Assembly (NCBI GenBank): GCA_964441755.1
Contig: CAYTVG010000007.1
Coordinates: 62,001-126,000 of the forward strand
Length of the DNA stretch: 64,000 nt
DNA from: JAUMBM01 sp964441755
GTDB lineage: Bacteria; Bacteroidota; Bacteroidia; Chitinophagales; Saprospiraceae
Direction: 5' to 3'
Part shown: one piece after another, positions 54,001 through 60,866 of the stretch
Numbering within the stretch: the first letter of the stretch is position 1
How the letters are laid out: every line of letters begins with the position of its first letter
Translations under genes and position numbers: made by a program
The notes under the pieces: model-generated
Seen by the model: only the letters and a program-made list of their open reading frames with translations
The model's database searches: none
Told to the model about the DNA's origin: nothing

Positions 54001-55410
54001 GGCCAGCGCCGGTTGCTGGCTGTAAGCAGCGCAGTCAATCACCCTGTCCTGAGGAAAGCGAATCTGCCCCGGCCGGATGCGGGTCGTCCGGATGGTCTGT
54101 AAGCCCGTCTGTACATTGCCGGCAGCATCCACAGCACGCCAAGTGCGGCGAATAACCTTTGGATTGACAGCGCATTCATTTTCAGTGACCTCATCAGTGA
54201 AGGTAACGGTTGTAGTGGTACAATCAGTAGCCGTAGCGACCCCCGTAGTTGCAGGCATGGTTGATTGCTCGCAGGAAAGTATTACGTCAGATGGAACCTG
54301 CAGCACAGGAGGAGATACATCTCTGACTGTGAGTTGCGTGCTACAACTGAGTCCGCTACATTCATCAAATACAGTAGCCAGCAGCGTCTGTCCGGCGTAA
54401 GTTGAGGGAATGGTAGTACCCAGATTGATTCCGGAATTGGTAAACACACTCACGGTCACTGCTTCAGTAATAGCAGAGGCGTTGGCCACGACCAACTGCG
54501 GACTTATGTTGATAGAACAATCCGTCGGGAAAGATAAGTTCAGGGAAGAAAGACAAGCCAAAAAGGCTCCGTTGCTGACTGTTGCCTCACTTTCTGCTGT
54601 GGCAACGCAGCCTGTCTTCTCCGGAGAGGTATATGCTTGATTACCGGCATCAAACAGATACCTTACCCTGTATTGCCCGGCGCCCAGCGTCGAGGGCGAA
54701 AACACGGATGTATTGATCAGCTGCTGATTGCTCTCCCGCAGCACAGAAAAGAACCCCAGGGGAGGGTCGAGATTGGTCTGGTGGTCATCAAAACCCGTAG
54801 TAGCATAGCCTGCCAACTGCGCGTCCCCGTCATTCACGCAATAAAAATCGTCCAGCCCTGAGAATTGTGGACGCGGATAATAACAGGTAGACTCGAGCGG
54901 CCCAAAAAACTGCCCCGGATAGGCAACTGGTGCCTGTAACAGAGCACTGTAGCCTTCCTCTGAACGATGAGCCATAGGCAGGACGTATATGCCCGTCTGC
55001 CCTACCTCCGGGATGATCGTTCCTGCTGCCAATGGCAGTAAACTCGAACGGTTGAGTACCCCATTGGAAGCAAGTATTCGCCATTGCTGGCCGCTGACAC
55101 CTGTTGCCACAATAAGTTGGTCATGAAAAATGCCGGCAGTATTGTCTGCTGACCCATTGGGAATAGTAGGCATATTGCCGCAAGAACAGGGACTGATGAT
55201 GTCTGCCTGTCCGTTACCATCGATGTCCAGTGATTGAGTAAGAGCTCCGTTGAGGAAAGTAAAGGGCGCGACAAAGGACCCCGGTATGGCTGTTTGGACA
55301 GCGGGCTGAGCAACCAAAACATTGGGCTTTCCCCAAAAGCCTCCTGCAACACACAGCACCACCACACACAGTCGCCGAACCATCGCTTGGATAAAGAAGC
55401 GCAGCTGCAT
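51097..55410 (-). CDS. Large T9SS cargo protein with HYR-like, CarboxypepD_reg-like and dockerin-like domains
   Basis: The product has 1437 residues. Signal peptide (LCVVVLCVAGGFWGKPNVLVAQ). Residues about 35-170 include WRILASN, a VCBS-like head. Residues about 170-1120 are repeated HYR/Ig-like units (about 80-110 aa, VRDVSPPVLQVPSDVILSC, VVDVTPPISICRG and similar). Residues 1145-1215 are CarboxypepD_reg-like (GSIEGHIRTEGGNPVRGVKVYLSGG, YYHFENLPAGL). Residues 1225-1290 have dockerin-like calcium repeats (VSTFDLIQINRHIL, DANRSGNITTLDAIRIRRVI). The end (QPPWPNPFGERIHFSF, LDVTGRLL) is a T9SS type A sorting domain. It is predicted to be exported, calcium-stabilised and anchored; the ligand is unknown. 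Confidence 0.85.
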   Translation of the reverse strand: MQLRFFIQAMVRRLCVVVLCVAGGFWGKPNVLVAQPAVQTAIPGSFVAPFTFLNGALTQSLDIDGNGQADIISPCSCGNMPTIPNGSADNTAGIFHDQLIVATGVSGQQWRILASNGVLNRSSLLPLAAGTIIPEVGQTGIYVLPMAHRSEEGYSALLQAPVAYPGQFFGPLESTCYYPRPQFSGLDDFYCVNDGDAQLAGYATTGFDDHQTNLDPPLGFFSVLRESNQQLINTSVFSPSTLGAGQYRVRYLFDAGNQAYTSPEKTGCVATAESEATVSNGAFLACLSSLNLSFPTDCSINISPQLVVANASAITEAVTVSVFTNSGINLGTTIPSTYAGQTLLATVFDECSGLSCSTQLTVRDVSPPVLQVPSDVILSCEQSTMPATTGVATATDCTTTTVTFTDEVTENECAVNPKVIRRTWRAVDAAGNVQTGLQTIRTTRIRPGQIRFPQDRVIDCAAYSQQPALAAPTASGAGLPALVEVASCGLSYTHTDDTLRYCGSNTPDMVIRRTWFLLDECGTELFTQDSLGNDNVQFIRIADTLAPLISAANFTVGANLPPEQANGICLSRGSIPAPIVTDNCNAFSVRIFTPLGEAVYSDGQSDGRNGGRIPAPGLPPGDYDITYEATDECGNIRARSVQMSVVDVTPPISICRGQLNISLPPDGNVRIWADDIDAGSRDYCCEDVDLAIKLQSAGDTAFAPYIDLFCTNASIVATLRVTDCNGFSNVCFSTIVVEDRQPVVLSQAPPSRTISCGSDYSAYLQASFDAPIFTDNCSFSTQFTTSVNIDSCGVGYIDRRWEARDNPGNAAAIYVQRISIVAAFAYSLDIPADMTTQCNDENTGTVLVSGTDGCSQLQISYTDSWFRLSSGPACYERRRTFTIINPCEYNGVAPPTVLERYDGSDPDVNTGDSTRLVSDGGQLYRQLGTQRSLLGPSTGYYQYLQIIRIVDTVPPTIFLPSGLTFCVPSQDSLDCSAEAIVPLSASDACPDTLTYSYLIRLNQMGNAVVDTLGQLFFEDGQAVVRGIYPLGRHELVVTVRDACNNVGSRNIPFTIADCTPPQLSCVTGLTITLGPSGSISIPVANLVNQLSDNCGSPRLTLNPTDFTADSLSLDCDDLGSRSVIAYAIDQAGLRQSCTALITVIAEGGCNEVGSIEGHIRTEGGNPVRGVKVYLSGGHTDSLLTDDNGYYHFENLPAGLAYTVRPWLDTLHANGVSTFDLIQINRHILATQYLTSPYDLIAADANRSGNITTLDAIRIRRVILNLEPSFPGNTSWRFLDANHTFGEAAEALQHNYPEQVQIDTLLTDETVNFVGVKIGDVNESASTLVLPSATLAAAGAGHTAQWLAENAPLSVGWQPPWPNPFGERIHFSFTLAEEALVQLRLLDVTGRLLVHKQVSLPAGMHEWVVNPPLDRQLIFYQMQLGTALHTGTLFPASQ

Positions 55411-55461
55411 AGTTCATGGGATTAATCCTGCCGAAAGCAGGAATTATTATTGCGAGATGTA

Positions 55462-55469
55462 CAAAGATA
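55462..55469 (-). promoter_or_regulatory. Bacteroidota -7 box (TATCTTTG) for the T9SS cargo gene
   Basis: TATCTTTG on the minus strand, 52 nt before ATG 55410. A 6-bp hairpin (55426-55431 with 55437-55442) lies in the leader. Confidence 0.5.
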
Positions 55470-55583
55470 CACAATTTTTATTATTTTTCTCTTTAAATAC
55501 CAAACACTACAGGGCGGTAAGGACTGGCCAACACCGGCGGCCAAGGGATATATAATTGCAGATCAATTCATTTTACACGTACT

Positions 55584-56711
55584 ATGGCTGCTTTTTCACC
55601 AGAAGAACAAGCCCGCTACGCTCGCCACTGGGTACTGCCGGGCTGGGGGGAAGAAAAACAGGCACAACTCAAGCGGACGAGTGTGCTGGTGGTGGGTGCG
55701 GGTGGCCTCGGGGCACCGTTGCTGACCTATCTGGCCGCTGCCGGCCTGGGGAGACTGGGAATTATTGATCCAGACCGGGTAAGCCTTAGCAACCTGCAGC
55801 GACAAGTGCTTTATGGACAAGACGACCTCGGCCGCCTTAAAGTGGAAGCTGCTCGTGACCGACTAAAAAGTATCAACCCCCACGTTCGAATAGATATTTT
55901 CCCTCAAGCACTTACTGCAGCCAATGCATTGAGTATTTTGGCTGATTATGATATTATTGCCGATGGGACCGACAATTTTCCCACCCGTTATTTGGTCAAT
56001 GACGCCTGTGTGCTCTTGGGTAAGATTAATGTATACGCTGCTATTTTCCGCTTTGAGGGGCAGCTGAGTGTTTTCAATTTTCCTGACAGCGATGGAAGCC
56101 GTGGTCCCAACTACCGGGATTTATACCCACAACCTCCGGCGCCAGGTACAACCCTCAGTTGTGCAGAGGGAGGTGTACTGGGCGTATTGCCGGGCATCAT
56201 TGGAAGCCTGCAAGCAACAGAAGTCATTAAGGTGGCTACCCGGCTCGGGCAACCGCTGGCAGGCAAGTTGTTCTATTTTGACGCCCTCTCCTTTAGCAGT
56301 TACAGCATTCGGTTCCAAAGCCGATCTGGCACCCGGGTTGAGGAATTGACAGATTATGAAGCATTCTGTGGAACAACAGCTCGCGAAGATATACCAGCTA
56401 TCGATGTTGTCAGCCTTAGACAACGCTTGCTACACCAAAACAATATCCAGCTGGTCGATGTCCGAACAGCTCAGGAGCATGCACAAATAAATATTGGAGG
56501 TACGTCAATTCCCCTCCCGCAGCTACCTGATTATTTACAACAGCTGGATACCTCAAAATTTACCGTCGTGTATTGCCAGACAGGCCGCCGCAGCGAAATG
56601 GCAGTCCGGCAGTTGCTGACCGCAGGCTTTGAGGATGTATATCAGCTTGAAGGCGGTATTCAGGCCTGGCTAGCTTCCTCACCTCTTCCCGATATACCAT
56701 CAGGAAGCTAG
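55584..56711 (+). CDS. moeB: MoeB/ThiF-family adenylyltransferase fused to a rhodanese domain
   Basis: The product has 375 residues. The E1-like domain (residues 1-260) has VLVVGAGGLGAPLLTYLAAAG (nucleotide loop 34-54), RQVLYGQDDLG and the conserved Cys193 (LSCAEGGVLG); it adenylates the C-terminus of a small sulfur-carrier protein such as MoaD or ThiS. Residues 275-370 are a rhodanese domain with active Cys331 (VVYCQTGRRS) that can supply sulfur. The usual zinc CxxC pair is replaced by PNYRDL (175-180) and only one cysteine remains near FCG (261), so no zinc site is likely. glyA follows 98 nt downstream. Confidence 0.85.
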   Translation: MAAFSPEEQARYARHWVLPGWGEEKQAQLKRTSVLVVGAGGLGAPLLTYLAAAGLGRLGIIDPDRVSLSNLQRQVLYGQDDLGRLKVEAARDRLKSINPHVRIDIFPQALTAANALSILADYDIIADGTDNFPTRYLVNDACVLLGKINVYAAIFRFEGQLSVFNFPDSDGSRGPNYRDLYPQPPAPGTTLSCAEGGVLGVLPGIIGSLQATEVIKVATRLGQPLAGKLFYFDALSFSSYSIRFQSRSGTRVEELTDYEAFCGTTAREDIPAIDVVSLRQRLLHQNNIQLVDVRTAQEHAQINIGGTSIPLPQLPDYLQQLDTSKFTVVYCQTGRRSEMAVRQLLTAGFEDVYQLEGGIQAWLASSPLPDIPSGS

Positions 56712-56768
56712 TTTTTTCAAAAACATGTCACAAGGCAGTGATTCCTTTTTTTCTGCCCTCAATTCCTT

Positions 56769-56776
56769 TACCTTTG
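56769..56776 (+). promoter_or_regulatory. Bacteroidota -7 box (TACCTTTG) for glyA
   Basis: TACCTTTG matches TAnnTTTG and lies 33 nt before ATG 56810. Confidence 0.55.
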
Positions 56777-56809
56777 CGGGGCGATATTATTCACGACAAT
56801 GGTATAAAT

Positions 56810-58081
56810 ATGTCCAGAAATCCACACTTATTTTCGCTCATCCAGCAGGAGTTGGAGCGCCAGCGAAAGGGTATCGAGCTAATAGCTTCGGAAAACTTCA
56901 CCAGCCAGGCAGTTATGGATGCCATGGGCAGCTGCCTGACCAATAAATACGCTGAGGGATACCCGGGCAAAAGATACTATGGAGGCTGTGAGATTGTCGA
57001 TGAAGTTGAACAAATGGCCATCGACGAACTGTGCGCGCTGTTTGGCGCTGACTACGCCAACGTACAGCCTCACTCGGGAGCACAGGCCAATGCGGCTGTA
57101 TTTTTGGCTATTCTGCAACCCGGTGATGCCATTCTGGGCTTTGATTTGTCCCACGGGGGGCACCTTTCTCACGGCTCGCCTGTAAATTTTTCAGGAAAGG
57201 TTTACCAGGCTCATTTTTATGGTGTAGAACCTGATACAGGGCGCATTGACATGGATAAGGTTGCCGAGAAAGCCCGACAGGTACGCCCCAAACTCATCAT
57301 CTGCGGTGCTTCAGCTTATGCCCGGGACTGGGATTATGTGCGCTTCCGCGCTATTGCTAATGAAGTTGGTGCACTCCTGCTGGCAGACATCGCACACCCC
57401 GCCGGCCTGATTGCCAAAAAATTACTCAACGATCCACTGCCACACTGCCACATAATCACGTCTACAACCCACAAGACCCTGCGGGGACCGCGCGGTGGAA
57501 TCATTATGATGGGTAAGGATTTTGCCAATCCATGGGGACGCACCACTAAAAAAGGCGACCCAATTATGATGTCAACTATCCTCAACAGTGGCGTCTTTCC
57601 CGGCATGCAGGGAGGGCCGTTGGAGCACGTTATCGGTGCCAAAGCCCAGGCTTTTTGGGAAGCGCGACAACCCGCATTTGAAGCCTATGCCCGTCAGGTA
57701 GTAAAAAATGCGCAGGCAATGGCAGAGGCTTTTATGGCTTTAGGTTATAATCTAATCAGCCATGGTACGGACAACCACCTAATGTTGTTAGATCTTCGCA
57801 ACAAAGGTGTTACCGGCAAACAAGCTGAAAATAGCCTGGGCAAGGCTGACATAACCGTCAACAAAAATATGGTTCCATTCGATACCCAGTCACCCATGGT
57901 CACCAGTGGTATTCGTATAGGAAGTGCTGCCATCACTAGCCGGGGCTTTGAGGAAGAGGACTGCCGTAAAGCGGTAGAATGGATTGATGCTGTCATCACT
58001 GATCCCACCAATGAGCACCGACTGCAGGCTATCCGGCAGGAAGTGAATGACTATATGGCCAAATTTTCACTTTACGCATAA
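56810..58081 (+). CDS. glyA: Serine hydroxymethyltransferase
   Basis: The product has 423 residues from ATG 56810 (MSRNPHLF); an in-frame extension upstream (from 56738) spans the promoter box and is not needed. It converts serine and tetrahydrofolate to glycine and methylene-tetrahydrofolate with PLP. Hallmarks: IELIASENFTSQAV, YPGKRYYGGCE, VQPHSGAQANAAVF, DIAHPAGLIA, THKTLRGPRGG (PLP lysine, residue 222) and GVFPGMQGGPLEH. A 12-bp hairpin follows the stop. Confidence 0.95.
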   Translation: MSRNPHLFSLIQQELERQRKGIELIASENFTSQAVMDAMGSCLTNKYAEGYPGKRYYGGCEIVDEVEQMAIDELCALFGADYANVQPHSGAQANAAVFLAILQPGDAILGFDLSHGGHLSHGSPVNFSGKVYQAHFYGVEPDTGRIDMDKVAEKARQVRPKLIICGASAYARDWDYVRFRAIANEVGALLLADIAHPAGLIAKKLLNDPLPHCHIITSTTHKTLRGPRGGIIMMGKDFANPWGRTTKKGDPIMMSTILNSGVFPGMQGGPLEHVIGAKAQAFWEARQPAFEAYARQVVKNAQAMAEAFMALGYNLISHGTDNHLMLLDLRNKGVTGKQAENSLGKADITVNKNMVPFDTQSPMVTSGIRIGSAAITSRGFEEEDCRKAVEWIDAVITDPTNEHRLQAIRQEVNDYMAKFSLYA

Positions 58082-58103
58082 ACAGCACCTGCCTACGTAA
58101 AAT

Positions 58104-58133
58104 AACATCGGCCGCTCTCAGGCGGCCGATGTT
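58104..58133 (+). terminator. 12-bp perfect terminator hairpin of glyA
   Basis: AACATCGGCCGC (58104-58115) pairs exactly with 58122-58133, loop TCTCAG, 22 nt after the stop. Confidence 0.7.
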
Positions 58134-58378
58134 CTATATAATTCCCGTCTCTACAATCTACATTTTTTCCACACAATCGGATTGACGACCTGTCTCCCTG
58201 ATACAAGAAATAAGTGGGCGCTGTCTCGCCCTGCCCATTATACCTGCAAATTTATTGGTTAACATGCAGCAAGCAGCATATATGACAATGTCATTATATG
58301 CCAGGATGCCATATCATTTTCTGACAAAGACATTTCTATATTGAACGGCTTGTAAATACTTTTTGCCAAGGGTCATCT

Positions 58379-58394
58379 CTGCCGGAGGTAAAAA
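58379..58394. repeat. Short intergenic stem-loop motif, copy 3
   Basis: CTGCCGGAGGTAAAAA, one mismatch to the copies at 23357-23372 and 36070-36085. Confidence 0.35.
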
Positions 58395-58416
58395 CGAGCT
58401 ATTATTTGCTCGTTTT
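58391..58416 (-). terminator. 9-bp hairpin with T run, minus-strand terminator
   Basis: Arms 58391-58399 and 58408-58416 pair exactly. On the minus strand it is followed by TTTTTACC, about 190 nt after the lipoprotein stop, so it could end that transcript. Confidence 0.5.
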
Positions 58417-58606
58417 CATATTTGTAAAGTAGTGTAGCCCGTGCTGCGGACTGAAGGAAATACAAATGCAGAAATGGCCATTTTGAACCTGGTAAGAAAA
58501 TCCGGAATATGTGCTGATTGCTCTTTGGGGATATCATGCAGTAACACGAAATGCGCTTAGGGAGTTTCCTTATTTTTCCGGATACGTGAAAATGCAGGGA
58601 ATTTGA

Positions 58607-59176
58607 CTATTTTTCCAGCAACTCAGCCTCTTTGAGCTGATACTGCATATGATCGGGATCCTGGTCATTCAGGTACAAACGCCCCCGCACACGAATGCGC
58701 TCGTCCATAGGCAGGCGCTCATCACGTTCACGCCTCCAAACAACCTCGGCTACCGATTCCGGACCAGCATTCCCACAGAAAAAACACTGCGTATACGGAA
58801 AAGCCGACAAAATCAGGACCGTATCCAAGCCCGTCTCTTCCAAAGGCAACGCATACCCACCCAACTCTACCAAACAACCATCCAACAACCGCAATGAATC
58901 ACTAAACAACGGATACAGCAAAACCCCCAACTCCGCTTCCGGCACTACCCGTTCCTCATACTCAACCAATGCCAGCTGCGACCAACTCAACTTATAACAA
59001 CAACTATCGTAGTAAACCGCAAAAGGACCATCAGGCCGCTCTTCGTTTGCAGATACCAACAACTCCTCCTCTGCCGCCGCTTGCGCAGCCGACGATTCCG
59101 CCCCGCCACAACCTGCCGTCAAGCATATCAACACCCAACACCCTACCAACCAAAATACACCAACCCCTTCTCTCAT
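58607..59176 (-). CDS. DUF3299-like lipoprotein with a CxxC pair
   Basis: The product has 189 residues from ATG 59176, chosen for its lipoprotein signal (VFWLVGCWVLICLTAGC, with the last Cys as anchor). The conserved block VELGGYALPLEETGLDTVLI followed by SAFPYTQCFFCGNAGPESVAE matches DUF3299-like exported proteins; the CFFC pair may be redox-active or bind metal. A C-terminal OB-like part (RIRVRGRLYLNDQD) follows. Function is unknown. It lies 249 nt downstream of the phosphohexomutase gene. Confidence 0.7.
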   Translation of the reverse strand: MREGVGVFWLVGCWVLICLTAGCGGAESSAAQAAAEEELLVSANEERPDGPFAVYYDSCCYKLSWSQLALVEYEERVVPEAELGVLLYPLFSDSLRLLDGCLVELGGYALPLEETGLDTVLILSAFPYTQCFFCGNAGPESVAEVVWRRERDERLPMDERIRVRGRLYLNDQDPDHMQYQLKEAELLEK

Positions 59177-59425
59177 GCCTGCTTTTTTCCATTGATCACA
59201 AAACCTGCTGCCAGAACGAATACCCCAAACCGCTACCAACAAAGCAACAGCCCGCCAGCACTCTATGCGCTGCTTACCGCATCCAAATGCGCACCGAATC
59301 TTCGCTCGAGGCCTCAGGCGAGGTGTTTTCACACATATATACCCCTTCTGGTCAGACAGTACCGATGGTACCACTCCTTCCCAAACATAAAAATGCACAA
59401 AACACCTCGCCCAAATACGTTATAT

Positions 59426-60823
59426 TCATACACCCAGTGACGCCCGCGTAGCATCCAACACCGCACGAGCACCCGCAGCATCCGGCGCCTGCGCATACAC
59501 CCGAAGTACCGGTTCCGTACCAGATGGACGAATCATCACCCATAACCCTTCGCCAAGGATAAACTTGTAGCCGTCAATGTCCTGCATCTCCTGCACATTG
59601 TATGGACCAAACGCACTGTACGATCCCTGCCGACAGTTGGCAATCACCGCCTGTTTCTGTTCCTCACTAATATGCAAGTCATCGCGGTCTGAGCTAAACG
59701 GCCCCACAAGCTCGTATACCTCCGCAATTAATGCCTGTAAAGATTTACCCGTCTTGGCCATAAATTCAAGAATCATCAGGCCTATCCACACCCCGTCTCG
59801 TTCGGGGATATGTCCCTTAACAGCTAAGCCTCCCGATTCCTCCCCTCCTACCAGCACATCCTCCTTAGCCATGATCTCCGCAATGTACTTGAAGCCTATC
59901 TTTGTCACTTCATACGGTAACCCAAATAAACCCGCCAGCTTCGTCATCTTCTCCGTAACGCTGAAGGTCACAACAACCTTGCCCGAGCGCCCCAGATACT
60001 TGTATTGGTACAACAACAGCAACAGCAGAATGTGGTGGCTGTCCACAAAATTCCCGTCACTGTCATACATACCGATGCGATCAGCGTCACCATCGTTCGC
60101 CAGACCCAAATCTATGTCCGGATTATTGCGGATCAGTTCAGACAGCTCCAGCAGATTTCGGTGTATCGGCTCGGGTGCCTGCCCGTGAAATCCCGGGTTT
60201 TCATCAGAATGCAGGTGTATAGCTTCCGGAAATATCGAACGCATCACCCGCTGCCCGGCACCATACATAGCATCGAAAGCTATCCGCAGGCCAGCATTGC
60301 GAATCAACGCCAAATCAAAATTGGCAGCCACATGAGCAAGATACATCTGCTCCAAATCTGTATACTCCAGCAGCCCTTCTGCCAGCATCGATGCCAGATC
60401 AGGCAAACCAGCAGGCGCCTCTACGGGTATCAGTGCTTCCACTTCCGATACCTCAGCAGGAATCATAGGCCCTCCAAGCTTCGACTTCAGCTTGTATCCA
60501 TTGTAAGAAGGCGGATTGTGGCTGGCTGTAATAACCACCCCCAGATCTGCCCCATGCTTGGTCACACCCAACGAAACCGCCGGCGTAGACACGAAGTGCG
60601 GCGCCAAAAACACCTTGATGCCGTGGGCTGCCAATACCCTTGCGGTTGTCTCCGCAAACATCTTACCGCCAAAACGACAATCATGCCCAATGACAACTTT
60701 ACTGCCTCCCTGCTTCTTCAACCAGCGTGCAGTACCTTCTGCCACCCTCTTTACGTTGTCAACGGTATAATCATCGGCGATGATAGCTCGCCAGCCATCT
60801 GTTCCAAATTTAATTGCTGTCAT
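59426..60823 (-). CDS. Phosphoglucomutase/phosphomannomutase-family alpha-D-phosphohexomutase
   Basis: The product has 465 residues and isomerises a sugar 1-phosphate and 6-phosphate. Four-domain superfamily pattern: FGTDGWRAIIADDYT start, phosphoserine loop VVITASHNPPSYNGYK, metal loop GLANDGDADRIG, sugar-binding loop GGEESGGLAVKG and phosphate loop RPSGTEPVLRVYAQ. The choice between glucose and mannose cannot be made. It lies 43 nt after the WD40 gene on the same strand. Confidence 0.9.
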   Translation of the reverse strand: MTAIKFGTDGWRAIIADDYTVDNVKRVAEGTARWLKKQGGSKVVIGHDCRFGGKMFAETTARVLAAHGIKVFLAPHFVSTPAVSLGVTKHGADLGVVITASHNPPSYNGYKLKSKLGGPMIPAEVSEVEALIPVEAPAGLPDLASMLAEGLLEYTDLEQMYLAHVAANFDLALIRNAGLRIAFDAMYGAGQRVMRSIFPEAIHLHSDENPGFHGQAPEPIHRNLLELSELIRNNPDIDLGLANDGDADRIGMYDSDGNFVDSHHILLLLLLYQYKYLGRSGKVVVTFSVTEKMTKLAGLFGLPYEVTKIGFKYIAEIMAKEDVLVGGEESGGLAVKGHIPERDGVWIGLMILEFMAKTGKSLQALIAEVYELVGPFSSDRDDLHISEEQKQAVIANCRQGSYSAFGPYNVQEMQDIDGYKFILGEGLWVMIRPSGTEPVLRVYAQAPDAAGARAVLDATRASLGV

Positions 60824-60866
60824 ATCAATATACCTTTATGACGGTTATTCAAAACAATTGATATCC

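Larger units (their letters stand above)
58082..58606. other. 525-nt gene-free convergent gap after glyA
   Basis: Contains the glyA terminator (58104-58133), a second hairpin (58391-58416) and one copy of the short stem-loop motif. No coding sequence, RNA gene or long repeat is visible. Confidence 0.5.
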
